From Datura wrightii (Eukaryota; Streptophyta; Magnoliopsida; Solanales; Solanaceae), in contig JASDFA010000003.1 of NCBI GenBank assembly GCA_035772735.1, positions 56,354,501 to 56,418,500 on the forward strand: a stretch of 64,000 nucleotides of DNA. The letters are read 5' to 3'. Below are positions 32,983 through 44,630 of this stretch, in pieces. The notes under the pieces are model-generated. The model ran no database searches. It was not told the origin of the DNA and worked only from the letters and a program-made list of their open reading frames with translations. A program made the position numbers and the translations under genes. Each line of letters opens with the position of its first letter. Position 1 is the stretch's first letter.

Positions 32983-34243
32983 AGTGTGACCTTTAAACGA
33001 CTTCCTCTAAGAAGGACGTAACCCTATCTATCATCAGTAAATGTCAAGTGACCAATTCAACTGATATTTATCAAGTTAATTTCAACAAATCACAATCATT
33101 ACCACATTTTTATCCACATTATCAAGCACACAATAAGAAATGACAACTTTCCCTTAAGAAAGATGTCACCTAATCCGTCATCGGAAAAAATCATTTATCT
33201 CAAGTGAATGGGTTACTCAGACTTCACCCCTAACTAAAATTTCAAAGCAATATTGCACACCCAATAGATATAGTATCATGACACAAGAAAATCTACCCCC
33301 TTTGACATTTTGAAAACTCCCCTCAAATACCCATAAGAATCAAATTCACAATGAACATGAAGAACACATAATGGGGAAATGGAGGGAAAATGTGGGTCAA
33401 GGAAAATGAAAACTATCATGCTTTTTGTGCTACATATATCATCAAGATCAAAGAAACAAAGATGAAAATTAAAAGACGTACCAAATAGAGTGAGTAGAGA
33501 AATGTAATTGAAACTTGATGCTTTTTCCACGAGATGACACCGATCCAGCTCCTTGCTTTGTTGGGTGCTTAAAGGTTGGTTTGTGATGGTAGAAAAACGG
33601 AAGGGATGGTGGAATTTATAGGAGTGAAGAATGAGAAGAGGTTGGGTGGAATTAATAATGAGTTAATGGAGGAACGTGGGAAGTGTAAATGGTAGTTGAG
33701 GGGTTAAGAAAATGGTGTGGTGCAAAAAATTAGGGATATTAGAAAGTGGGGAAGAAGTTTAAAAGACATGGGTCAGATCTCAGTAGGGTTGGTCAAAGAG
33801 GCAATCAATTTTTTTAAAATAATTAATACCTGCGCCTGCGATGGATCTGTGAGCCGTAAGTCAAATGCCGATATACCTCCAATTGCCCAGTGTACTGTCC
33901 TGGATCAACACTAAACCTGTGTTTTGCAGATTTGTGTCTGTGTTTTGCAAGTGAGATGTAGGTAACCTATTCTTGAATGATTTTTGCCTAGGTATTCTAT
34001 ATCTACACCTGCATTTCTCAAGTCCTTGCCTGCGTTTCACCGGTGATGCGCAGGTGCTCACCTTTTTCTCAGGTATTCTGGATCAAACGTTCATTTGGAC
34101 CTGCGCTCTGCAAGTTGGTGCCTGCATTTCATAGGTCCAATGCAGATGCCCATATTTTGTTTCGTCCATTTTGTTCACAATCCAATCATCCTACATAACA
34201 AAAACAACAAACATGGGAACTAAAAAGAAATAAAGACACTTGG
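32983..34243 (-). other. T1 non-coding region between protease and ORF2
   Basis: No supportable gene. On the minus strand it begins with dyad-rich text made of CACCTGC/GCAGGTG and TGCGTTTCAC-type motifs (about 33820-34150), then a TATA-like box at 33611-33622. T2 has the same arrangement at 45003-45600 with different dyad sequences. Confidence 0.5.
33611..33622 (-). promoter_or_regulatory. Internal TATA box of T1
   Basis: Minus-strand CCTATAAATTCC, followed by a pyrimidine-rich stretch. The equivalent position in sister fragment T2 has CCTATAAAACCC (45003-45014) although the surroundings have diverged. It may drive a separate transcript for ORF2 (inference). Confidence 0.35.
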
Positions 34244-34248
34244 GTTGC

Positions 34249-36360
34249 TGTCACGACCCAAAATTACACGGATGGTAGACACGGGACAAGGAGTCCCGAG
34301 AACTCCAAGTCGACCCATGGAATGAGCATACATCTAATTCAATCACATGAGCGGAAGACTTAACATAAGGAATGTAATCATAGCATAGCATAAGGGAGAA
34401 TCAGTACTGGACTTATATAATACGGCGGAATACAACTTGTAGTCTGATAAGCCTCTAAACATGAAAGGTGAATTGATGGGACAATTCCCCAACTAATCCA
34501 ACATCCCGAAACAAAAAGGAATAACATAGAGTATGAGCATACGGCCCTCGAAACATGAAGACTCACTAATAAGCTGATAATGACCTCAGAAGCACTACTG
34601 AGGAGGATGAGCCTGGGAACAGGGACCTGTATCATAAGACGATACAGCATAGGAAGTATGCAGTCAGTATGTGGAATGTACTGAGTATGCAAGGTAAGTA
34701 AAACAGACATTTAAAACATATATGTAATTCAGAAATTTTCATAAGAGTAGGACGTCATGCTCGTATCGTAAATCATAATAACATATTATATGGCTCAAGG
34801 TTTTCAAAATGTTCATAACATAACATCATCATAATCATAATAGAAGAGGTTTACTCAACATGACTTGAGATAACATACATAATCACAACATGCATAAATC
34901 ACGGGGAATAGTGGGAAATTCTCTTAATCGACATAACCCATATGAGCACACATGAAGCCCGACTTGTAACCCTAGTCGAGAGGGTGTTTGTACCTTGCCA
35001 ACGATAGGAACCATGAAGGGCATGATCACACATGAAAAGGGCCATTTGGGCCAGGGACAAATATGAAAAGGTCCCAATATACATACGGTGGCACGTAGTT
35101 CATGAGATTCCGGGCTTAACCTGAGCCTCAAACCTACTCGATATTCGATACTACTCCCAAAACATATATAGTGCCCATAATAATACATACATGAGTTCAT
35201 GGGATAGTTAAATCATGACAATCGTAAACATGCTTGAACATACGTGAACTAGCCATGACTTGAGGCCCATGGATCGGCCATAAACATAAATCATGATTGA
35301 TAAAATTCATACTTACTTGTAGGTCATGCATATGGCTTGAAATTCATAAGTTCATAGTAGATAACTGAATAAATTCATAAATAAATTCATAATTCATATT
35401 GGGCTTAACAAAACACCAATGGATCAATGAATCATGAATCAATTCATCATAGGGCATGCATAATCAAGCTTAATTATTTAGAAATTCAAAATCAATAATA
35501 TTATAATCAATTTAAATCCCAAAAGATGATCAAAATTCATAGATTATGATAAGATTTCAAAATTACAAGACCAATAAGTAAATCATTTAATTTTATACAA
35601 ATCAAATACAAAACCCAATGAGTTTTTGATAATTTATAAGTAAAATCATTGAGTACGAGCATTGGTGTGGAAGGATCCACCCATTGATGACCTTACATAC
35701 CTGGAAACACTTGATTCTTAATCTCCCTTGAAAGCCCAAGGTGGAATTGTGAGGAACTGGGGAAGAACACCTTGAATCACCTTCTATTCTCCTCCCTAAA
35801 CTCTTGCATGCATGAATGAGGCTTAACATGGACTAATCCCCCCTTAAAAGACCCTATTCAAACCTTAAAGCGACATAGTTTAGGCCTAAGGAGTTTAGGA
35901 GTTACGAAAACACCCTTACTAAAAACGCGGAAATTTTCTGGTTGCCAGTCCCCACGAGGGACCTCACGAGTCGTTGTCAGGGGGCACGACTCGTGGCCTG
36001 AATCCGTGATGCTCACTGCCCAAACTCACCCAGGGGACCCCACCGGGGACCCCACGTATCGTGGTGGCTGACCACGACTCGTGGTCACCACCCGTGACCC
36101 CCACTGTCCAAAAATCATGACAAACCATACACCCCAGCACACGGGTGACCTCACGAGTCGTGAGGTCTGGCCACGACTCGTGGCCAAGCCCGTGGCCTCC
36201 TCCACCTGAGCCTACCATCCTTGCTGACCAAGAGTCACCTCACGACTCATGGTAACTCCCCACGACCTACCTCATGGGTCGTCCTTTGTCCTGGTGCAAA
36301 TTTTCAGTTTTTCTCCATTTTGAATCTCGGGTCAAATCCTTGGGTTTTCGGGGTATAACA
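34249..36360 (-). repeat. 3' LTR of the 34249 gypsy element
   Basis: Minus-strand start TGTTATACCCCGAAAACCC, end GGGTCGTGACA; 2112 bp. The first 420 bp of the LTR (plus 35945-36290) hold three palindromes with the shared core: TGACCACGA/TCGTGGTCA (36069-36087), GACCTCACGA/TCGTGAGGTC (36147-36167) and TGGCCACGA/TCGTGGCCA (36168-36186). Open frames on either strand in the LTR are not genes. Confidence 0.9.
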
Positions 36361-36376
36361 ATATCTTCCCCTTGGA
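36361..36376 (-). other. Polypurine tract of the 34249 gypsy element
   Basis: Minus-strand CCAAGGGGAAGATAT directly before the LTR start TGTTATACC. Confidence 0.8.
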
Positions 36377-36607
36377 AACATTCGTCCTCGAGTGTTAGAA
36401 ACATGCAAAAAAACTCAGAATCAAGCAATCACCATATATAAATACTGATTATTTAAGCTGAAAATTGACGGATTGACTACCTCCAAAAAGAACTACATAA
36501 CTGAATTGAATTCAGACACCACATACATATGCCATATCATAAAACAAACTTGTATGCATGAAAGTAACATGAAAACTGATTAGAGGTTTAGGGCAAAAAC
36601 TGATACC

Positions 36608-37960
36608 TCAAACTGAAACTAAGCCGGTAGAGAACAGGTGTGGGTATTTAGCCATCATATCCGCTTCGGCTTCCCATGTAGCTCCTTCAACATGTTGATT
36701 TCTCCATAATACTTTAACTAAAGCTACTTCTTTGTTCCTTAGCTTACGTACTTGACGATCTAAGATTTTCACCGGAATTTCTTCATAGCTGAGGCCATCC
36801 TTTACGCCAACGCTGTCCACCGGGACTACTAAAGCTGGATCACCCAAGAACTTTTTTAAAAGTGACACATGAAACACAAGATGAACTAAAGATAACTCCG
36901 AGGGCAAGTCCAACTCATACGCCACCTTACCAACTCTCCTCACAACCTGATAGGAGCCAACATAGCGGGGACTGAGTTTCCCTTTCATCCCAAACCGCAT
37001 GACTCCCTTCATGGGAGATACCTTTAGAAATACCCAATCATCCACATCAAACTCCAAGTCTCTTCTCCTCACATCGGCATATGATTTCTAACGACTCCGA
37101 ACGATTTTCAACCGGTCTCTTATCAACTGAACCTTCACCGTCGCCTCATTAACCGAATCTGGTCCTATCATAGCTGCCTCACCCACCTCAAACCATTCGA
37201 TGGGAGATCTACACCTACACCCATAGAGGGTCTCAAAAGGTGCCTTTTGAATACTAGAGTGATAACTGTTATTATAAGAAAACTCAATTAAGGGTAAATG
37301 ATTATCCCAACTACCTTTAAAATCCATAACACATGCCCTCAGCATATCCTCAAGAGTCTGAATTGTTCTCTTGGCTTGGCCATCCGTTTGCGGACGAAAG
37401 GCCGTGTTGAGCTTGATTTGAGTCCCAAGTCCCTTCTGAAAAGACCGCTAGAACTGGGAGGTAAACTGAGTACCTCGGTCTGATATAATAGACAAGGGCA
37501 CTCCATAAAGTTGAACCAACTCCTGAATATACAGTGTGGCATAGTCCTCTGCTCAATCTGTGGTCTTGACCGATAGAAAATGGGCATCCTTCGCTAACCT
37601 GTCTACCACCACCCAAATGGAATCATAGTGCCACCAAGTACGAGGCAGGCCTGTAATGAAATCCGTATTAATCTCTTCCCACTTCCAAGTGGGGATGCTA
37701 ATATCCTGAAGTACGCCTTCCGGTCTTTGATGTTCGACCTTCACTTACTAACAGTTAGGACATTTGGCCACGAACTCTGCGATATCCTTCTTCATACCAT
37801 CCCACCAATAGATTTCCCACAAGTCCCGATACATCTTTGTGGATCCCGGGTAGATAGAATATCTGGTACAATGTGCTTCATGCAATATCCGAACCCTCAA
37901 ATTATCGACGTTCGGACCACATAGTCGACCCTGGTATCGTAGCGCACCATCTCCCTTTAG
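36608..37960 (-). pseudogene. Gypsy integrase with chromodomain-type tail
   Basis: From the right on the minus strand: a His/Cys zinc domain (about 37770-37930, ending in KCPNC), a catalytic core with DFITGLPRTW (in 37553-37744), then LPLIEFSYNNSYHSSIQKAP and ETLYGCRCRSPIEWFEVGE (37088-37345), then the tail 36608-37072 (154 codons open) with MKGVMRFGMKGKLSPRYVGS and ATWEAEADMMAKYPHLF. The tail is that of Tekay/Del chromoviruses. Frameshifts lie near 37080, 37345 and 37560. Confidence 0.85.
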
Positions 37961-38141
37961 GAGAAAACCTCCACCTTTTGACTCCGCACTGCTTCCTTTA
38001 GTTTCCTCAAGATCGGATCCTGATCTTGCTTATATTTGACATCAACCACCAAGGACGATTCTGACCCATACTACACAACAACGCCGCCATCAGTCGAGTC
38101 GATCAATCTAACTCCCAATCTTGCGAGTCAGTGGACATCCT

Positions 38142-38640
38142 TCACCAACTCTTTCTTTCACTCATCCACGTGGGACACGCTCTCCATAGAGAGCCTACTA
38201 AGTGTATCCGCCACCACATTAGCCTTGCCTGGGTGGTAAAGAGCCTATTAAGTGCATCCGCCACCACATTAGCCTTGCCCGGGCGGTAAAGAACACTCAT
38301 ATCGAAGTCCTTCAATAACTCCAACCACCTCCTTTGCTGAAGATTGAGATTCTTCTGTGTGAACACATATTGCAAGCTCTTGTGATCCGTGAACACATCC
38401 AAGTGGACCCCATATAAATAATATCGTCATATCTTCAATGCAAACACCACCGTGGCCAACTCGAGATCATGAGTCGGGTAATTCTTTTCGTGAACCTTTA
38501 ACTGTCGAGAGGCATATGCTATCACTTTCCCACACTACATCAACACACATCCCAGTACGACTCTCAAAGCATCACAATATACAACAAAGCCATCCATACC
38601 CTTGGTAAAGTCAACATTGGTGTTGAAGTGAGTCGGTCTT
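38142..38640 (-). pseudogene. Gypsy RNase H
   Basis: The stretch 38142-38402 reads VFTDHKSLQYVFTQKNLNLQ, then RRWLELLKDF, then YRPGKANVVADALNR, the classic end of gypsy RNase H. A 50-bp tandem duplication (38191-38240 and 38241-38290) begins right after it and shifts the frame. Upstream, VLGCVLM and YASRQLKVHEKNYP are readable with stops. Confidence 0.8.
38191..38290. repeat. 50-bp tandem duplication in RNase H
   Basis: GAGCCTACTAAGTGTATCCG... at 38191-38240 is repeated at 38241-38290 with five substitutions. Fifty is not a multiple of three, so it breaks the reading frame. Confidence 0.9.
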
Positions 38641-38778
38641 CAATTCCTGGAAGCTTTCCTCGCAAGCCTCCGACCATTGGAACTTTACCTTCTTCTGAGT
38701 CAACTTGGTCAAAGGTGCCGAAATAGATGAGAAACCCTCAACAAATCTCCGGTAGTAACCTGCTAGGCCCAAGAAACT

Positions 38779-39650
38779 CTAAATTTTTGAAGGATTCACC
38801 GGTCTGGGCCAATTCTTCACCGCTTCGATTTTTTGGGAATCTACCTTAATGCCCTCACCTGAAACCACATGTCCTAGAAATGCCACCAAGTCCAACCAAA
38901 ACTCACATTTGCTGAACCTTGCATATAACTGATGATCCTCGAGGACCTGAAGCACTATACGCAAGTAGCATGCTCCTCCTCGCTTCGGGAGTATATAAGG
39001 ATATCATCGATGAACACGATCACGAACATGTCTAGGTACGGCTTGAACACCCTGTTCTTCCATAAAGGCTTTAGGAGCATTGGTTAGTCCAAATGACATA
39101 ATTACAAACTCATAATCGCCATACCGGGTTTTGAAGCTTGTCTTTGGAACATCACATTTTCGAACTTTGAGGTGGTAATATCCGGACCTGAGATATATCT
39201 TCGAGAAGCACCTGGCACCCTGTAGCTGGTCAAATAAATCATCAATCCTGGGAAAGGGGTACCTATTCTTGAAGGTGACCATATTAAGCTGCCGATAATC
39301 AATACACATTCGAATGGATTCATCCTTCTTTCGAACAAAGAGAACCAGTGCACCCGATGGAGACTTGCTCGGTCTAATGAAACCCTTATCCAACAAGTCC
39401 TTCAACTGTTCCTTTAACTCTTTTAACTCATATGGAGCCATCCTATAAGGAGGAATAGAGATAGGCTGCATGTCGGGAAGAAGGTATATACTGAAATCAA
39501 TCTCCCACTCGTGAGGGACACCTGGCAAATCATCGGGGAGTACCTCCGGATACTCACACACCATTGGAACTGGCTGAATAGTCGGGGTCTCAGACTCTAC
39601 ATCCTTAACCCTAACTAGGTGGTACATGAAACCCTTAGAGATCATTTTCC
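38779..39650 (-). pseudogene. Gypsy reverse transcriptase
   Basis: RT motifs in order on the minus strand: PPYRMAPYELKELKEQLKDL, GFIRPSKSPSGALVLFVRKK, RMCIDYRQLNMVTFKNRYPF, KIYLRSGYYHLKV (Asp of the usual K-x-D-L-R-S-G-Y replaced by Tyr), TSFKTRYGDYEFVIMSFGLT. A frameshift follows, then VFIDDILIYS at about 38998-39012 (FIDD for YxDD). The thumb region ARFSKCEFWLDLVAFLGHVV is in 38779-38964. The Asp-to-Tyr change in motif A alone would inactivate it. Confidence 0.9.
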
Positions 39651-40076
39651 TGGCCTTAAGGTCTGAAATAAACTGATCGGTTGGTATAGAGGAATTACCC
39701 TTCCATTCCAAAACTGACTCGCCCAGAAACCGGAATTCCACTACACGGGTCTTATAATAAATCGAAGCGTAACATGCAAACAACCATTCCATACCCAAAT
39801 GATATTAAAGTCAGTCATGGCCAACTCGACTAAGTCTGTGGAGGTAACCTTATGCAACACTGTGATGGGACACCCTCTATATACCCACCTAGCTACTACT
39901 GATTCACTGACTGGAGTAAATATGGAGAACGGTTCTGAAAGAATTTCAAGACTAGCTCCAAAACTACTAGCAATATAAGGGGTCACAAAAGACAAAGTAT
40001 CTCCTGGATCTAACAAGGCATAAACATCAATATGGAAGACTTGCAATATACCCGAGACCACATTTGGCGAAGCCAC
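39651..40076 (-). pseudogene. Gypsy aspartic protease
   Basis: The stretch 39741-40076 has VYALLDPGDTLSFVTPYIAS, where the family has LLDPGATLSFVTPY, and VEFRFLGE at its end in the next frame. It lies between gag zinc knuckle and RT as expected. Confidence 0.75.
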
Positions 40077-41145
40077 CTACTCCTGGCGAGGCACTAGGGC
40101 ATAAAACCTGTTTTCGCGTTGACCGCCTGCTGAACTAGTGGAAGCACCCTGTTGTGGGGGTCGTGCTACTGGAGCGGTAGAACTGGCTGCAGGGCAATCT
40201 CTGATCCTGTTTCTGGGTTTGCCACACCCAAAACAAGCATCTGCACCGACCAGGCACCTCCCGGGATGATTTTTATCGCATCTCGCACAAGCTGGGAAAG
40301 TGCGCTCCACTAGCATGCTACCATGATCCCTCGAGCCTGTAGCCCTACTCCTCTAGTCTCCCCTGAACCAGGATGGTGTGCTGGCCAATAATGGATCCAA
40401 AGCAATGGACCTGTGCTGGGACTGCTGACGTGGTCCACCCCCTGACCTGGCCTGAGAAACCCCATAGCTGTCGATTCTGGCCCTCTTGGCCTCTCTCTGC
40501 CTCCTATAGACAGACTCAATCTGCTGTGCATGCAATACAATATGGGGAAATTCAATTTCTCAGTGAAGCATGGCGATCGACAATCTTTGTCCAAGTAATT
40601 GCTAATCCATGCACAAAGTGGCTCACCCAAGCCCGGTGATCCGCCACCAACTCCGACGCATATTTAGATAACCGGGTGAACTCCAATGCATACTCTTGGA
40701 CAGACATGCTACCTTGCTTCAGATTAACAAACCCGGCCTCCTTGAGTTCCCTCATCTCCCGAGGGAAGAATCAATCCATGAATGTGGTGTGAAACTCATC
40801 CCAACCTATCGGGCCTGCACCCGCCGCCCTGGCATCTCTCCATTGCTTATACAATATATGTGCTACCCCCTTTAGCTGATAGGAGGTCAAGTCAACGCAT
40901 TCTCGATTGTTCACCCCCATAACCTAGGTGATTTTCATATCCCCTCTATGAAATCGTGTAGATCCTCATCCACCTTTGACCCCGTGAACTCCGGAGGGCT
41001 CATCCTGAAGAAATCTCTCACCCTAGCTGCTGCTGCATTCCCATTCTGAGGGAAATGTGCCACCGTCTTATTCTGGACCTAGGTAGTTATGGCTTGTGCC
41101 AGCATCTGAATCGCGTCCCTAAACTCAGCATGGGCGGCTGTTCGA
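40077..41145 (-). pseudogene. Gypsy gag, start missing
   Basis: Minus strand: capsid-like text (VNLKQGSMSVQEYALEFTRL at 40552-40755), a linker (AQQIESVYRRQREAKRARID), and a zinc-knuckle region CARCDKNHPGRC...CFGCGKPRNRIRDCP (40077-40316), where GH of the knuckle is replaced by RN. The gag start, leader, primer site and about 1.1 kb of the 5' LTR are missing; at about 41146 gag runs straight into LTR sequence. Confidence 0.85.
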
Positions 41146-42128
41146 GTAGATAACAGAATAAATTCATAAATAAATTCATAATTCATGCTGGGCTTATCAA
41201 AACACCAATGGATCATGAGTCGATTTATCGTGGGGCATGTATAATCAAGCTTAATTATTTAGAAATTAAAAATCAATAATATTATAATCAATTTAAATCC
41301 CAAAAGATGATCAAAATCCGTAGATTATGATAAGATTTCAAAATTACAAGACCAATAATTAAATCATTTAATTTTATACAAATCAAATACAAAACCCAAT
41401 GAGTTTTTGATAATTTATAAGTAAAATCATTGAGTACAAGCATGGGTGTGGAAAGATCCACCCATTGATGACCTTACATACCTGGAACACTTGATTCTTA
41501 ATCTCCCTTGAAAGCCCAAGGTGGAATTGTGAGGAATTGGGGAAGAACACCTTGAATCACCTTCTATTCTCCACCCTAAACTCTTGCAGGCATGAATTAG
41601 GTTTAACATGGACTAATCCCCCTTAAAAGATCCTATCCAGACCTTAAAACGACATAGTTTAGGCCTTTGGAATTTAGGAGTTATGAAAACACCCTTACTA
41701 AAAACGTAGGAATTTTCTGGTTGCCAGTCCGCACGAGGGACCTCACGAGTCGTTGCTAGGGGGAACCTAAATCTGTGATGATCATTGCCCAAACTCACTC
41801 AGGGGACCCCAAGGGGGACTCCATGAATTGTGGTGGATGACCACGACTCGTGGTCACCACCCGTGACCCCCACTGTCCAAAAATCCTGACCAACCATACA
41901 CCCCAGCCCATGGGTGACCTCACGAGTCGTGAGGTCTAGCCGCGACTCGTGGTCAAGCCCGTGGCCTCCTCCACCTGAGCCTGCCATCCTTTCTGACCAC
42001 GAGTCACCTCACGACTCGTGGTCACTCCCCATGACCTACCTCACGGGTCGTCCTATGACCTGGTGCATATTTCCAGTTTTTTCCGTTTTGACTCCCAGGT
42101 CTGATCTTTGGGTTCCTGGGGTATAACA
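41146..42128 (-). repeat. Truncated 5' LTR of the 34249 gypsy element
   Basis: Matches about 35350-36360 of the other LTR, including the palindromes at 41838-41856 and 41916-41936; the third (near 41940) has decayed on one side. Missing the last 1.1 kb. Confidence 0.9.
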
Positions 42129-42139
42129 GTTGCCTTCCA

Positions 42140-44500
42140 AGAAGCGCTTGATTTAACGTCATAGAATGATGGTTTCACCTCACAATTTTATCCATCATCC
42201 AGAGGTTTTTCCTTCACATCAAGATTATTCCCGTTCTCATCTCCATCATCAATCACATCTATCATCTTACACTCATCGGTTGGTATCACTGGTTGGCACA
42301 CATTAAACTTCGCCTCATCACCACCCACTCGAAATTTTATCTCGCCAAGTTCTCATCCAACTAGAGCTCACCCTGTGTCCATGAATGATTACCCCAAAAA
42401 AATGGTAACCTCCATGTCAACATCATAATCCAACACAACGAAGTCGGCTAGTAGGATGAATTTGTCTACTTTGACCAACATATCAACGAGCACTCCAATA
42501 GGGCACTTGATAGATTGATCTTCCATGAGCAACCTCATTGTGGAAGGCTTGGGACTTTCCAATCCCAATATTTTTGAAGATCACAAGGGAATCAAGTTGA
42601 TACTTGCCCCTAGGTCGAAGAGAACTTTCTTGAACACACACCGATGGTGCAAGAAATAGTGAATGCTTCAGGATCATCTCTTTTCGGAGCAAGATTACTA
42701 GCCATGACTGATCTACAATGATGTGACACCTACACTGTGCCCACATCCACAATTCATTTTTTTTAAAAGCTCCTTCATAAATTTAGCATATCCCAGCATT
42801 TGGAGCAAAGCATCAACTAGCGAAATATTTATGGACAACTTACTAAACATATCGATAAACTTCTTGAACTGGTTATCCTCTTTCTTCTTGGTTAACTTCT
42901 AGGGGTAAGGAGGTGGAACTTTAGGTGCCTGGCCTCCTCGCCCTCTTCATCAACATTCACAGTTTGAGGAGGAGCATCAACTCCTTCCTCCTCTAGCAGT
43001 TTTTTGTCATCAACACAAATAGGTGCACTTGAAACCTTATCATTCAATTATTCTTTAGTTGGTTTGGAACCAACAACCTCTTTGGGCTTATCACCCGTAT
43101 TTGTAATAATCTTTCCACTCCTTGTGACTATCTCCATGTAATGGCCATCTTCCTTTGGATTCGACATAGTGTCACTAGGAAGGGTTTCCTTTATTATTGG
43201 ATTCATTTGGGTGGACAAGTGGTTCATTTGGGCCTCCAAGTGTTTGATTGAAGCTGGGTGGGAGCTCACTATTTGGCAAAGTTTAGACACCTTCCCTTTT
43301 AATTCCTTGACTCGGTTATCGGTTGACTCCACCTTTTTCAACACTCTCGCTAGCATCTCCTCAATCTGGAATTGCCAACATCACTCAGACTAGGCTGCAT
43401 TGGGGCTATATTATCTTTAGGAGGAGGAATGTACGGGTTTGAGCTTCGGTGGTGCCTATTCCCATCCCATTCAGGCTCATAGTTTCCCCATCAGTTATCC
43501 CTATCTCTCTATCCTAGATTATCTCTATCTCTCCAACCTTAGTTCTCATCAAGAGGATGCCAATGGCCTTGGTTAGCACCTTGTTATCCTTGAGAACCCA
43601 TTATTTGGTCCACCATAAACTGACACTCCTCATCGTATCTTGGATGTGAAACATCCTCCTCATATGAATTGTGACCTTGGGTCCCAACTGCGTTAACATT
43701 TATGGTTCCCGGCCCCAACATGAGTTTGTCCATCAACTCAACTTGGGCCATCATCTTGGCTATTGTCTCATCCCGCTCTTCATCTCGCCTTCTCAACTCG
43801 ACTGCTAGGTGGTTGGAGATGCATTATTTGAGGACACCTCAATGTCTCTAGTGTGGCAAGCTCTATTAGCTTTTGTAATCCTATCAATCAAGGCCTTGGC
43901 AACTATAAAATTTTGGTCCATATTTGAACCACCAGTAAGACTGTTGGCCACAGATTTGTTGATCGAATCAAGAGACTGATAGAAGCTTTGGAGAAGTACC
44001 CAATCAGGCATTCCGTGATTTGGGAAAATAAACGACCTTCTTCATAAAATCGGAGCCACACTTCATGAATAGGCTCTCCCAGAAGCTACCTAAAATTTTT
44101 GATCTCATCCCATAATTGGGTATATAGGAATGTGGAAAGAATCTATTGAGGAACGCTTCAGTCAGCTTGGTCTAAGATGTGATGGATCCTAGAGGCAACT
44201 CCTCCAACCATACCATGGCCTCTCCTATTAAAGAAAATAGGAATAATCTTAAACTGATTGATTCTAGTCTGATGTTGGTTATATAAAAAGGTTGACAAAT
44301 TTCACTGAAGTTCCATAGGTGATGATTAGCATCCTCACTAACTTGTCCTCCTAATAGATGCAACATGATGCTTGTTACATGAAAAACAACATTCCCTACC
44401 GTGGGTGGTAGGAGAATGGCACCAGCTACATCATTAGAAATGGGCCATCCTCTGCGTCTATAAAACCATCCACGCTTCCGGCGTTACTTCAATAGCTCAT
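42140..44500 (-). pseudogene. T1 gag and protease, Tat-lineage
   Basis: Minus strand, from the right: gag text LFLFSLIGEAMVWLEELPLG (44172-44366), WVLLQSFYQSLDSINKSVAN (43805-44011), EDVSHPRYDEECQFM (43584-43796), a coiled coil then YMEIVTRSGKII (43048-43356). The protease part is around 42420-42760, with VIFKNIGIGKSQAFHN (Tat elements have VIFKKLGLGEPK after DLGAS) and a trailing VLVKVDKFILLADF-like stretch. Stops and frameshifts separate every piece. Gag would form the particle; no pol follows. Confidence 0.75.
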
Positions 44501-44605
44501 CCTCACACCTCTAAGCAATCAGCAAAAACACAAAACAAAGTAAAAACAATACAAGATGCAAAAAAAAAATGAATCACAAAACAACTAGTAGTAATCACAA
44601 CTCAA

Positions 44606-44623
44606 TTCCCTGGCAAGACGCCA
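44606..44623 (-). other. T1 primer-binding site
   Basis: Minus-strand TGGCGTCTTGCCAGGGAA, a variant of the Tat/Ogre-type GGCGCCGTTGCCGGGGA site, a few bases inside the LTR end at 44631. Confidence 0.7.
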
Positions 44624-44630
44624 TTTTTAC

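Larger units (their letters stand above)
34249..42128 (-). mobile_element. Tekay-like Ty3/gypsy element with perfect target duplication
   Basis: Minus-strand element with a complete 3' LTR (34249-36360), polypurine tract, chromodomain-type integrase, RNase H, RT, protease and gag, and a truncated 5' LTR (about 41146-42128). GTTGC at 34244-34248 and GTTGC at 42129-42133 form an exact 5-bp target duplication. Removing the element and one GTTGC rejoins T1 text (CACTTGG-GTTGC-CTTCCAAGAAGCG), which is found uninterrupted in T2 near 45720 (CACTTGGATTGCCTCTCAAG). Confidence 0.9.
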
